A stretch of DNA of 64,000 bases from an uncultured Oscillospiraceae bacterium (GTDB taxonomy: Bacteria; Bacillota; Clostridia; Oscillospirales; Acutalibacteraceae). Made by a program: the position numbers and the translations under genes. Shown piece by piece: positions 15,533 through 24,115 of the stretch (position 1 is the stretch's first letter; each line of letters starts with the position of its first letter). The DNA lies in assembly GCA_902492895.1 (NCBI GenBank), contig CABUNG010000010.1, forward strand, positions 1 to 64,000. The letters run 5' to 3'. Below the pieces are notes generated by a model. It had not been told where the DNA came from, searched no databases, and saw only the letters and a list, made by a program, of their open reading frames with translations.

Positions 15533-16294
15533 TTAGTCCGCAAACATCTGCACCCAATGGGCACGTCCGTTTTCCACATAATAGCCGACACCCAGCCGGC
15601 CGAAGCTATCGCTTAAAATGTTCCGACGGTGGCCGTCGGAATTCATCCATCCCTCCACCACCTGCGCGGGGGTTTTCTGCCCCATCGCAATGTTTTCCCC
15701 GGCAGCGCGGTAGGAAACACCCGCTTCTTTCATAGCGGTAAAGCAATCCCGCCCGTCAGGCCGCGAATGTGAAAACGTATCCGCGATTTCCATAGCTCTG
15801 ACCTGGGCTGCCTTGGTCAGGTTGGTATCGGCAGAAAGCGGCTGTTTCCCCGCCTTTTCCCGCTCGATGTTCACCAGACGAAGCACCTCCTGCTGATAGC
15901 CGGACGGACTGAGAGGCGCCGCCGTGGTTGTGGTGGTGGCCGGACGAGTAGAGGGGACGGTCGTTTCGGATTTTTTAGTCGTCTGCGTCGTCGATTTCTG
16001 CGTAGTCGACGTGGTCGTCGTGGCCTTTTCCTCCGATACTGAAACAGAAGACTCTCCGCCTTTTTCAGTCGTAAGCGGCGTGTGGTTCGCGGGCCGGCCG
16101 GTCTCCTGTGTCCCGGTCACCGTTGAATCGTGCGAGGTCTGTGCAGGATCGGCATCTGTCGCGTTGGAGGCTGTTTCCCCGTTCGGAGGAGAGACAGGTG
16201 TTTCGGACACCGACCGTCCGCACGCCGTGACCATCAAAACCGCCAGTGCGGTAATCAGCAGCAGCGCAAAACTGCGAAAAATTGTCTTATGCAT
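15533..16294 (-). CDS. CAP/SCP-domain lipoprotein
   Basis: A 253-residue exported lipoprotein: signal peptide with lipobox VTAC (Cys25), a Thr/Ser/Lys-rich linker (about residues 26-125), and a C-terminal CAP (cysteine-rich secretory/SCP-like) domain of about 120 residues. CAP signatures are YQQEVLRLVNIEREKAGKQPL, HSRPDGRDCFTAM, GENIAMGQKTPAQVVEGWMNS (His/Glu site) and HRRNILSDSFGRLGVGYY. Bacterial CAP proteins are secreted and often linked to the cell wall or spores (YkwD type), with no settled activity. The start at 16294 has AAAGGAT upstream; the longer in-frame extension is unlikely. Confidence 0.9.
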   Translation of the reverse strand: MHKTIFRSFALLLITALAVLMVTACGRSVSETPVSPPNGETASNATDADPAQTSHDSTVTGTQETGRPANHTPLTTEKGGESSVSVSEEKATTTTSTTQKSTTQTTKKSETTVPSTRPATTTTTAAPLSPSGYQQEVLRLVNIEREKAGKQPLSADTNLTKAAQVRAMEIADTFSHSRPDGRDCFTAMKEAGVSYRAAGENIAMGQKTPAQVVEGWMNSDGHRRNILSDSFGRLGVGYYVENGRAHWVQMFAD

Positions 16295-16514
16295 ATACAA
16301 ACCATCCTTTCGTCTGCGCCCGGCCAAGCATAGGTCAGCCGGACAAACACGGGGTTGGTCGAAAAAACCTAGTGTTTTGTTCCCTGATGTTGTTGCCATA
16401 GGAATGATACCATGTCCGGACCGCTCATTCAACCCATGGAATGCTGCCAGTTCTTCCTCAGGCTGCCTCTCATGGTTATAATTTAAAAATTTTAAATATA
16501 TATTGTTAAATTCT

Positions 16515-18044
16515 TCAGTTGGCTTCCCCCGGCAGTTCATATGGCGTCAGTCCCTCATCCGACAGCCGGTAAACCGCGGTGCAGACCTCTCTGAGAAATT
16601 TACGGTCATGGCTGACGCACAGGATGGTTCCGGGAAAAGCCGCCAAAGATCGGCGGATTACCGGATTAGATAGGGGGCTCAAATTCCGGGTCGGTTCGTC
16701 CAGAACCAGCACCTGGCATTCATCGAGCATCAGATGAAGCAGAAGCAGCTTGGCCTTTTGCCCGCCGCTCAGTTCCCCGATGGTCTTTTCCATTTCCTCC
16801 GGCTTGAACCGTAGGCTTCCGAGACAGGATCTGGCCCGGGTTACAGCCGCTTTCTCTCCGGACGGCACCAGAAATTCCACCGGTGTCTGTCCATAATCGA
16901 GCACGTCGGCATATTCCTGCGGCATGTAGCCGGCGCGAAGATCCGTCCTGGACTTCAGCTCAGCCCACAGCTTTCGCAGACAGGTGGTTTTTCCCGCGCC
17001 GTTCTCCCCCACCAGACCGACCCTTTCACCCGCCGCGACGTGCAGATGCAGACCGGACGCCAGAACACGCCCTTCCACCTCCAGAACCGGCAGCTCCCAG
17101 TCGAGGATGCGTTTTCCCTTCGGCAAGGCCGGACAACGGTCAAAAACAAGTGAAATGGCCTCTTCCACGCTCGGAATATCCTCAAAATCCTCTTTCTGCC
17201 GCTCGATCCGTTTCTCCTGCGATTTCAGCGCGTGGATTTTCTTTTTGAGCAGTCTCGCCCCACCCGGATCGGCCCGTGTGATCGTGTTCTGCTGATGTTC
17301 GACCTTGTTGTAAATTTGCTGCCAACGCGCCTGCTGGCTCTCGTAATCCGCGCGCTGCTTGCGCGCGACCTGCTCCTGCTTGTCCAGCCGTCCAAGGCGA
17401 TTTTCCACGTAGTCGCGGTAACCGCTCTTTTCGACGGTGCAGCGGCATTCGTTTTTCTTCTTAATCTGTTCGAGATGTACGACAATATTCGACGTATTTT
17501 CCAGCAGCGTTTCGTCATGGGATACATAGAGCACCGGCTGAGGTACCGCCCGAATGAAACCCTCCATCCAAAACAGGGTGTCCAGATCCAGATCGTTGGT
17601 CGGCTCATCGAGCAGCAGAACGTCCGGATGCTCCGCAAGCAGGCGGACCAGACGGATTTTGATTTTTTCACCTCCGGAAAGGACGGAAAACGGCCGCTCG
17701 CTCGTCCAGAGCTCCATATTCCCATGCAGCTTCCACAGCGGCATCGGCAAATCGCCGTAAAGGTCAATGCCTTTCAGATAGTCCATGATCCGCATATCCG
17801 GCGGCACGGCGTTTTCCTGAGACAAAAAGCCGATTTTTCCCGGGCAATACCGATTTCCCCGGCATTCCGCATAGGATTCCACACTTTCCGGATCCGCAAT
17901 CCAGCGCAGGAGTGTGCTTTTTCCGTTCCCTTCCTCCCCGATCACAGCGGTTTTATCTCCGCTGTTTATTGTAAGGTTAAAATCCTTTACAATATCCCGT
18001 CCATCTTTTTTGAGTGTGATGGATACATGGTTCAATTGCAGCAT
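16515..18044 (-). CDS. antibiotic-resistance-type ABC-F ATPase (Lsa/Vga/CplR-like)
   Basis: A 509-residue protein with two ATP-binding domains and no membrane segments, so it acts on ribosomes and not as a transporter. Domain 1: Walker A GEEGNGKST (about residues 36-44), signature LSGGEKIKIRL, Walker B VLLLDEPTNDLDLD. A charged coiled-coil linker (about 200-290) is the antibiotic-resistance-domain region. Domain 2: Walker A GENGAGKTT, signature LSGGQKAKLLL, Walker B LVLDEPTRNLSPLSNPVIR; that last motif is the hallmark of Lsa/Vga/Sal-type resistance ABC-Fs. Expected phenotype: protection against lincosamides, streptogramin A and/or pleuromutilins. The leader holds a short ORF and a terminator, suggesting drug-induced expression. 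Confidence 0.88.
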   Translation of the reverse strand: MLQLNHVSITLKKDGRDIVKDFNLTINSGDKTAVIGEEGNGKSTLLRWIADPESVESYAECRGNRYCPGKIGFLSQENAVPPDMRIMDYLKGIDLYGDLPMPLWKLHGNMELWTSERPFSVLSGGEKIKIRLVRLLAEHPDVLLLDEPTNDLDLDTLFWMEGFIRAVPQPVLYVSHDETLLENTSNIVVHLEQIKKKNECRCTVEKSGYRDYVENRLGRLDKQEQVARKQRADYESQQARWQQIYNKVEHQQNTITRADPGGARLLKKKIHALKSQEKRIERQKEDFEDIPSVEEAISLVFDRCPALPKGKRILDWELPVLEVEGRVLASGLHLHVAAGERVGLVGENGAGKTTCLRKLWAELKSRTDLRAGYMPQEYADVLDYGQTPVEFLVPSGEKAAVTRARSCLGSLRFKPEEMEKTIGELSGGQKAKLLLLHLMLDECQVLVLDEPTRNLSPLSNPVIRRSLAAFPGTILCVSHDRKFLREVCTAVYRLSDEGLTPYELPGEAN

Positions 18045-18076
18045 GCAGCGTCCCCCCTACAGCGATTTTAAGCATG

Positions 18077-18112
18077 AAAAACGGCTCTTCCGCCGCAGCG
18101 GAAGAGCCGTTT
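18077..18112 (-). terminator. intrinsic terminator (attenuator) in the ABC-F leader
   Basis: On the minus strand a 15-bp perfect stem (18112-18098 with 18093-18079) with a TGCG loop is followed at once by TTTTT (18081-18077). It stands between the leader ORF and the ABC-F start codon, 33 bp before that codon, so without antitermination the ABC-F gene would not be transcribed. Confidence 0.85.
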
Positions 18113-18137
18113 GCACACGCCAAATAAAGCGGATCCG

Positions 18138-18206
18138 TCAGGATTCCCCCTTGCACGCACACAGACGCTTCTTTACCGCGGTGGCTAAGCCAAGCTGTCT
18201 GCGCAC
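18138..18206 (-). CDS. 22-residue leader peptide before the ABC-F gene
   Basis: On the minus strand a GTG at 18206 is preceded by GGACGGAGGG (7 bp spacing) and opens 22 codons ending with TGA at 18138. The peptide is basic, starts MRRQLGLATA and ends RLCACKGES. It lies 34 bp downstream of the -10 element of a strong promoter and 26 bp upstream of the attenuator hairpin. Stalling of a drug-bound ribosome on it would be the switch. The pairing that replaces the terminator was not resolved by eye. The codon frame and position support a real leader peptide, but conservation has not been checked. Confidence 0.65.
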   Translation of the reverse strand: MRRQLGLATAVKKRLCACKGES

Positions 18207-18239
18207 AGGAAATCCCTCCGTCCTTTTTAGAATGGATTC

Positions 18240-18268
18240 AGCATATCACAGGAACCGCATGATGTCAA
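18240..18268 (-). promoter_or_regulatory. strong promoter of the ABC-F leader
   Basis: Minus-strand TTGACA (18268-18263), 17-bp spacer, TATGCT (18245-18240) preceded by an extended TGA. The -35 element contains the TGA stop codon (18267-18265) of the flavodiiron gene. Confidence 0.8.
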
Positions 18269-19458
18269 GCGCGGAATGCGGCGGCCAGTTCCCGGCCATA
18301 GGCGCGCATCTCCTCAAGCGCAGCCTCGTCCGGCACCCAGTTGACCCGACGGCCTTCGCAGACCACGGAAAATCCCGCGTCCTTCAGTTCCTCGTTGAGC
18401 ATCTTGACCGCTTCGCCGCTCCAGCCGAAGCTGCCGAACGCGGCCGCTTTCTTGCCCTTGAATTTGGCGCCCTTGATCAGCTCCAGAATCCCGGCAATCG
18501 CGTACAGGTATCCGTTGTTGACGGTCGGAGACCCCATAACGACGGCCTTGGAACGGAAGACTTCGGTGATGATATCGGTCTTGTCGCTCTTGGAGGCGTT
18601 GAACAGCTTGACCGTCGTCTGCGGATCGGCTTCCTTGATCCCCTCGGCTATGGTTTCCGCCATCCGCCTGGTGGAGTTCCACATGGTGTCGTAAACGATG
18701 CTGATCTGGTCTTCCTGATAGTTTTCCGCCCATTTCAGATACTGCTCCACAATCTGTTCGGGATGATCCCGCCAGATCAGGCCATGGCTCGGACAAATCA
18801 TGTCGATCGTCAGATTCATCCCAAGAATCTCATTGACCTTGCGCTTCACCATCGGGCTGAACGGCGCTAGGATATTGGCGTAATACTTGGTCGCTTCCTC
18901 GTACAGCGCCCCTTTGTCCACGGTATCGTTATAGAGGGACTCGCTTGCGAAATGCTGGCCAAAGCCGTCGTTGCTGAAGAGGATGTTCTCGCCGCTCATA
19001 TAACTGAACATGGTGTCCGGCCAATGGAGCATAGGCGCCTCGATAAAGGTCAGCTTGGATTCGCCCAGATCAAGGGTATCCCCCGTCTTGACCGGTACGA
19101 AATTCCAATCCTGATGGTAATGCCCTTTCAGGATCTTGACACCGTTGGCCGTACAGTAGATGGGGGTATCCGGAATTTCCTGCATGAGAGCCGACAGCGC
19201 GCCGCTGTGATCGACCTCGTTGTGCTGCATGACGATCGCATCGATCTCCTTGAGATCGATTTCCCGCTTCAGGTTATTGACAAATTCGTGATCAAAGGGC
19301 AGCCAGACCGTATCGACCAGCACCGTCTTCTTGTCCCGGATCAGATATGCATTATACGAAGACCCGCGATGGGTGGAATATTCGTCGCCGTGGAACCGCT
19401 TGAGTTCCCAGTCGATCTTGCCGATCCAGGAGACTTTTTCCGTCAATTTTCTCGCCAT
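18265..19458 (-). CDS. flavodiiron protein (FprA-type A-type flavoprotein)
   Basis: A 397-residue soluble protein that reduces oxygen to water and/or nitric oxide to N2O, protecting anaerobes. The N-terminal metallo-beta-lactamase-like domain (about 1-250) has the canonical di-iron motif H79-x-E81-x-D83-H84 (QHNEVDHSG), with further ligands in MLHWPDTMFSY, SNDGFGQH and CPSHGLIWR. The C-terminal flavodoxin domain (about 255-397) has the FMN loops SIVYDTMWNSTRRM, GSPTVNNGYL and GSFGWSGEA. No rubredoxin domain is fused, so electrons must come from a separate rubredoxin. Its start has an AAAGGATG site upstream. Confidence 0.96.
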   Translation of the reverse strand: MARKLTEKVSWIGKIDWELKRFHGDEYSTHRGSSYNAYLIRDKKTVLVDTVWLPFDHEFVNNLKREIDLKEIDAIVMQHNEVDHSGALSALMQEIPDTPIYCTANGVKILKGHYHQDWNFVPVKTGDTLDLGESKLTFIEAPMLHWPDTMFSYMSGENILFSNDGFGQHFASESLYNDTVDKGALYEEATKYYANILAPFSPMVKRKVNEILGMNLTIDMICPSHGLIWRDHPEQIVEQYLKWAENYQEDQISIVYDTMWNSTRRMAETIAEGIKEADPQTTVKLFNASKSDKTDIITEVFRSKAVVMGSPTVNNGYLYAIAGILELIKGAKFKGKKAAAFGSFGWSGEAVKMLNEELKDAGFSVVCEGRRVNWVPDEAALEEMRAYGRELAAAFRA

Positions 19459-19492
19459 AGTGCGATCATCCTTTCTGTTCCGATTCGTTCAT

Positions 19493-19498
19493 AGTATA
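19493..19498 (-). promoter_or_regulatory. extended -10 promoter of the flavodiiron gene
   Basis: Minus-strand TGATATACT (TATACT at 19498-19493), about 35 bp before the start codon. The -35 position (19521-19516, ATGATT) is poor, so the extended -10 carries the call. Confidence 0.5.
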
Positions 19499-19624
19499 TC
19501 ACGTTTTTAATCAAAAATCATGGACAATTTTTTAATTATACCAAATTCGTATATAATGCAGATTCTGCCCGCTGACTCTGTTAAAAAATAGACAGATCGA
19601 CCAAATCGGTACAAAACAGACCAA

Positions 19625-19651
19625 AACAGCGCGGCTCAAAAAGAGCCGCGC
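19625..19651 (-). terminator. terminator of the large secreted-protein gene
   Basis: GCGCGGCTC (19629-19637) pairs with GAGCCGCGC (19643-19651); on the minus strand the stem is followed by TGTTTTGG. Confidence 0.7.
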
Positions 19652-19662
19652 CGTTTCTTTCG

Positions 19663-22600
19663 TCATCGGTATGGGGGGTATTGTTTTGCCGAGACCTTTC
19701 CTCTTTTCTTCGGCCGTACGACAAGTCCGGCACCGGCCAGCAGAGCCGCGGCCGCGGCGAAGAGAAGGCCGCGGAAATCCGTCCGTCCGGTTTTGACGTT
19801 GTCGATGTCGGACGGATCCGACTCCGGACGGGACGTATTCGATTCCGGACGGGAGGAATCCGAAGGACGGCTGTCATCGGACACGGGAGGCGGATCGCTT
19901 GCATACTCGATTTCGAGTTCATCGAAAAAGATCCATGTCGGGACCCCGGGATGATCCGGATGGGTATCGGGCAGGGTTCCGCCGTTTTTGATGAAAATCT
20001 GAATAAATCGGGCCGATACCGGTTCCGCGTCGGTCGTGATGGTTTTCATTCTGGGCGGCACGTTGATACAGTCCTCATTGAGATAAACCGTATCGAACTC
20101 CGTAAAGGCCACGCCGTCGGAAGAGAGCGAGAACTTGACATATTCCGGGAAACGGATACCCGAGAGGAACTGATCCAAAAAGCCCATAGACAGACCACTG
20201 ATATTTTTCTCTTCCTGCAGATCGATGGTGACGGTCAGGTCCGTGCCTTCGATCCCCGACCAGTTGCCGTTGAGGAAATCCGGGCTTTCGCCGAACACGC
20301 CATCCATAATGCTTTCTTTTCCGTTATTGCCAAACCGCACATTGGCGGGGTCGTACACGATCGGATCCCGCTCCGGAACCATCCCCTCTATGCTCAGCTC
20401 ATCGAAGAAGAGCCAAGAACCGGCCCATTTATTGGGATGCTCCGTGGGCAGACCGCCGGGATTGCTGATGACGATCTTGATATATTGAGCGCTTATTTCC
20501 TCACCGGAAGCCGTCACTACCTGCCGGTTGGCCGGACGGTCGGCGAAGGTTTGGGAGAAATCCCGATAGTCAAAGAGGGTGTAGTTCTCCCCGTCCTGAG
20601 ACGTGAAGAAACGAACCAGAGAGGGCAAGCGTATCCCATTGTTCCAGTCTTCCAAGAAGCCCATGGACATATGGGAGAAAGTGACCGCGTTTTTGAGGTT
20701 GACGGTAATCACGACGTCGGTATGCCGGAACCCGGTCCAAGTGCCGTTGGCATAGGGATAAGCGCCGGTCAGGGTGCCGGTCACACCGTCCAGGACGCTG
20801 TCGACACCGTTGGACCCGTAGCGGCGGTCCACCTGTTCCTTGGAGGTAAACTCCATCCGGATATCGTAGGCATGCTCGGTGTTGTCGGTCAGCATGGCTT
20901 CGCCCAACTTCTCAAAAGAGGCGGCCATATCCATATCGGCGGACAGATCCCACAGGTTTCCATCCAGCACGATCATGCTCAAGCCGTGATTGATCCAAGC
21001 TTCGGTCCATCCCGATTCGGTGGCCCAAACACCCCATGCAGAGTCGCCGTCGCTGCCGTAGGTCTCCCACTTTTCGTAGTCGAAAGCGCGGAACCAAGCG
21101 CCGTCGTAAGCGGCTTTATCCGATACCTGCTGTGTCCGAACAAAGAATTCCGCCAGTTTATTCCGATAGGCCGTGATTCTCGCCGTCAGCTCTGCGTCGC
21201 CGGAGGCCGCAGCCGCTTCGTTGAGGCCCAAAAGAGCAAAGGACTGGGTGTAGAGATTATCCACGCAAGGATCTCCGTTTTGCTGGATCACAGGGGCTTC
21301 GTGAGAGCCATACTGATCGTTGGAGGAAAAATTGCCTGCCCGGCCGCTTCCTTTTCCGAGAGCTTCCTGAATGGCGCCGCTCTCCTGCTGATAGGCGCAC
21401 AGATCCGTCACCATGGTATCCAGCCAAGCCCGATGCTCTTCGGTATCCTCGATCCGGCAGAGCCAGGCCAGAGGCAGAATCATCTTGGCACGTTCCTGCT
21501 GTATACCGTTGGTCCAGGCCCATTTCTCATCCGCATACGCCTGCATCATTCGGTCAATACCTGATTTGGTCAGTTCCAGCAGAGGTTCGTAATCCGTTTT
21601 TTCATACGCCCACAGATAACAGGCCCACATCAGTGCTTCGAAGTGAGGGGCGTAATGGATAACTGCGGTATTGAAGAAGGATTCCCAGCCATCTTTGAGC
21701 TGTTCGGAAGACAGGTAATCCCCTCGGAATCCATACACACCAGTGGTGCGGAAATTGGCCAGAATCGCCGCCAGGATCCGCTCGTCGAACTCATCGGTCT
21801 TCAGCGCCGAGGCCGCGCTGATCAGTCCCAGAATCGCCCGGGCATTATCGTCGCCGTAATAACTGCCGGCTCCGTATTCATCGTCCCAGGCAATCAAGCC
21901 GTATTCCGGGCTCTCCGGATTAGCACGGGCATCGTTTGAAAGCTCCGATTCGGTCAAGAGCCAGTTCATGATGTTGTAAGCCGCTATCTTATACAGTTCC
22001 TCTCCCGTGGCTTGATAGGCTAGGGCCAAAGCGCCCGCCGTTTCCCCGTTGCAGTCGGCCCGGCGAACCATTCGCAGAGACTGGGAGCCGTCCTCTTGGA
22101 AGGAGGCGCCGGACAGATAGGTTTCTGCCACGCCGTTGCGGCCGTCTCCTCCGGGATGCAGCGTATAGGTCTTGTCATAATTCTGGCGGTGGGCGTCGTA
22201 ATAGGCGGCGTCCTGGTCGCTGAGAATAAATCCGGAATTGAAAAACCAATCCGCGTTGGAACGGATAGCTTCGATATAAGCATCCGAGCCGAAGACTTCG
22301 TCTTCGGAATAAGCCGGACGGGTAACGGGCTGCCATTCCATGGCCGGAACCGCCTCATCGCCGCTCAGCCAGCTAAGGACGGCACTCCACAGCTTCTGAT
22401 ACCGCTCATAGGGGGCATATCCCGCCGATATAAACTGACTGAATTTGGTGGCGGCCACCATCACGTTGCCCTCTACCTCCAGCAAGGAATAAGGCGTGCA
22501 GTTGGTCAGTCCATAGGTTGCCGTATCGTATCCCACTACTTTGGCACTGACCAGCCAGGCATCGCGGATGTCCGTTTTCTTGACAAACCGGGCGCCGTTG

Positions 22601-24018
22601 ACATAGAGCAGGCTGTGATTCTCCATGTCCAAGGCCTCGGCGTCCGTCACGACAGCCCGCTTATACCCCATCACCTCGGTACCGTCATAAGCGATGCCTA
22701 GGCGGTCGTTATTCTCCGGATATTCGATGTACAGCCGCAAAGCCTTGCTCTCGATCGAGGCATAGTCTTCATCCGTCAGCGTGGTGGCTGTCAGATCCGG
22801 ATAGGCATCGGCCAGAACCGCAATGCCGCTCCCCTCTTCCGCTGCCAAAACCGCTTCGGAAAGGGTGTCGTACCGCCGGACACCGGTGTAATTGTCAAAA
22901 GCAACCTGGTACAGATCGTTTTTTTCACTGGACACAAAGGCTACATCCAGTTCCGAGGTTTGGGTAGAAATCGCCAATTCGTCGAAGAAGACCCAGGAAG
23001 TCCCTCCGGCGCTCGGATGGGCGGAGGGCAGCGCACCCGGATTTTTCAAGAAGACCCGGATATACCGGGCATAGACCGGCGCCTGCGCATCGGTGGTCAC
23101 GGTCTTCATTCTGGCCGGGCTCTCGACCCAGGGATCGTCGATGGAGACGGTATCAAAGGCGGTGAAGGTCTTGCCATCGTTCGATAGAGAGAATTCCACA
23201 TATTCTGGGTAATGGATGCCGCACTGCCACTCATCCAGGAATCCCATCGACAAAGACCGGATCTGCCGTTTGAAAGGCAGGGCTATCGTGATGGTGACAT
23301 CCCCCGCTTCGGCCCCCGACCAGCTCCCGTTGGTGTAGCTGTATCCTTCGCTGGAAATCCGACCGGTGATGCCATCCATCACGCTTTCTTTGCCATTGTC
23401 GCCAAAGCGCTGCTGCGAACCGCCTGCGATTTGGATCCCGTCATGAACGGTCAGTTCATCAAAGAACACCCAGGAAGGATTGCCGGGGCTGCTGTGGTTA
23501 TCCGGCATGGGGCCGCCGTTTTTAATAAAGACTTTCAGGTAGCGGGCCGTTACGCTCCCCGCATCGGTAGTCACGGTTTTCATTCTGGCTCCGCTGGGAT
23601 AATAGGGCTCGTTGAGATACACGGTATCGTAATCGGTGTAGGATTTTTCATCCATCGATACGGCGTACCGCACGTATTCCGGAAAACGGCCGCCCGCCTC
23701 CCATTCGTCCAGAAAGCCCATGGACAGCGCCTGGATCTCCCTGGGCTGCTGAAGGTCGACATAAATCGTCAAATCGAATCCTTCCGCCCTCAGCCAGGTG
23801 CCGTTGGACCAGCTATATCCTTCTTCTGATATGCGGCCGTAGGTGCCGTCCATCAAATCCCGCGGCGTTCCGCTCCAGGAACCGACGCTGCCGCCCTCAA
23901 AACGGATCGCAGCGTCGTCCGCCCGGGCCAACAGTCCCGCCGGGAACCCGGTCATAAGGGACGCAGCCGCTGTCAGCAGTGCCATGCACAAGGCCGTGAT
24001 CTTTTTACTCTTCGTCAT
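19663..24018 (-). CDS. very large secreted, cell-surface protein with four repeat domains and an alpha/alpha-barrel-like centre
   Basis: A 1451-residue protein. An N-terminal signal peptide (MTKSKKITALCMALLTAAAS and onward, cleaved near ARADDA) is followed by two homologous domains of about 150 residues (about 40-345). A variable insert follows (about 350-510), then a long helical Trp/Tyr-rich region (about 510-1045) that looks like the alpha/alpha toroid of glycosidases and lyases (GETAGALALAYQATGEELYK, HAWLDTM-type repeats). Two more copies of the 150-residue domain occupy about 1060-1375. Each copy ends in a motif near W-[VI]-F-F-D-E-L and is probably a galactose-binding-like carbohydrate module. 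A Ser/Pro/Asp linker and one C-terminal transmembrane helix with a basic tail (KKRGK) anchor it; no LPxTG is present. It follows a glycosidase-like gene and probably acts on polysaccharide. The start at 24018 is chosen for the signal peptide; a TTG at 24042 is an alternative. Confidence 0.7.
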   Translation of the reverse strand: MTKSKKITALCMALLTAAASLMTGFPAGLLARADDAAIRFEGGSVGSWSGTPRDLMDGTYGRISEEGYSWSNGTWLRAEGFDLTIYVDLQQPREIQALSMGFLDEWEAGGRFPEYVRYAVSMDEKSYTDYDTVYLNEPYYPSGARMKTVTTDAGSVTARYLKVFIKNGGPMPDNHSSPGNPSWVFFDELTVHDGIQIAGGSQQRFGDNGKESVMDGITGRISSEGYSYTNGSWSGAEAGDVTITIALPFKRQIRSLSMGFLDEWQCGIHYPEYVEFSLSNDGKTFTAFDTVSIDDPWVESPARMKTVTTDAQAPVYARYIRVFLKNPGALPSAHPSAGGTSWVFFDELAISTQTSELDVAFVSSEKNDLYQVAFDNYTGVRRYDTLSEAVLAAEEGSGIAVLADAYPDLTATTLTDEDYASIESKALRLYIEYPENNDRLGIAYDGTEVMGYKRAVVTDAEALDMENHSLLYVNGARFVKKTDIRDAWLVSAKVVGYDTATYGLTNCTPYSLLEVEGNVMVAATKFSQFISAGYAPYERYQKLWSAVLSWLSGDEAVPAMEWQPVTRPAYSEDEVFGSDAYIEAIRSNADWFFNSGFILSDQDAAYYDAHRQNYDKTYTLHPGGDGRNGVAETYLSGASFQEDGSQSLRMVRRADCNGETAGALALAYQATGEELYKIAAYNIMNWLLTESELSNDARANPESPEYGLIAWDDEYGAGSYYGDDNARAILGLISAASALKTDEFDERILAAILANFRTTGVYGFRGDYLSSEQLKDGWESFFNTAVIHYAPHFEALMWACYLWAYEKTDYEPLLELTKSGIDRMMQAYADEKWAWTNGIQQERAKMILPLAWLCRIEDTEEHRAWLDTMVTDLCAYQQESGAIQEALGKGSGRAGNFSSNDQYGSHEAPVIQQNGDPCVDNLYTQSFALLGLNEAAAASGDAELTARITAYRNKLAEFFVRTQQVSDKAAYDGAWFRAFDYEKWETYGSDGDSAWGVWATESGWTEAWINHGLSMIVLDGNLWDLSADMDMAASFEKLGEAMLTDNTEHAYDIRMEFTSKEQVDRRYGSNGVDSVLDGVTGTLTGAYPYANGTWTGFRHTDVVITVNLKNAVTFSHMSMGFLEDWNNGIRLPSLVRFFTSQDGENYTLFDYRDFSQTFADRPANRQVVTASGEEISAQYIKIVISNPGGLPTEHPNKWAGSWLFFDELSIEGMVPERDPIVYDPANVRFGNNGKESIMDGVFGESPDFLNGNWSGIEGTDLTVTIDLQEEKNISGLSMGFLDQFLSGIRFPEYVKFSLSSDGVAFTEFDTVYLNEDCINVPPRMKTITTDAEPVSARFIQIFIKNGGTLPDTHPDHPGVPTWIFFDELEIEYASDPPPVSDDSRPSDSSRPESNTSRPESDPSDIDNVKTGRTDFRGLLFAAAAALLAGAGLVVRPKKRGKVSAKQYPPYR

Positions 24019-24115
24019 CCTTGTCTGCTCATCCTCTCTCAAAATCAGTTTGCTTGAGTCTGTTGACCGTTCCCGGATTTAACGCAGGCCTCCTCCCTTT
24101 CCCTGAAAACTCTAT

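Noticed and set aside
16481..16497. AT-only 17-base palindrome after the ABC-F gene
   Set aside because: ATTTAAAA/TTTTAAAT is likely to occur by chance in an AT-rich spacer and has no supporting context.
18140..18206. T-box-like string (CACCGCGGTA on the minus strand) before the ABC-F gene
   Set aside because: The true T-box core (GGTGGTACCGCG-like) is not matched and no specifier stem was evident; the stretch is better explained as coding for the leader peptide.
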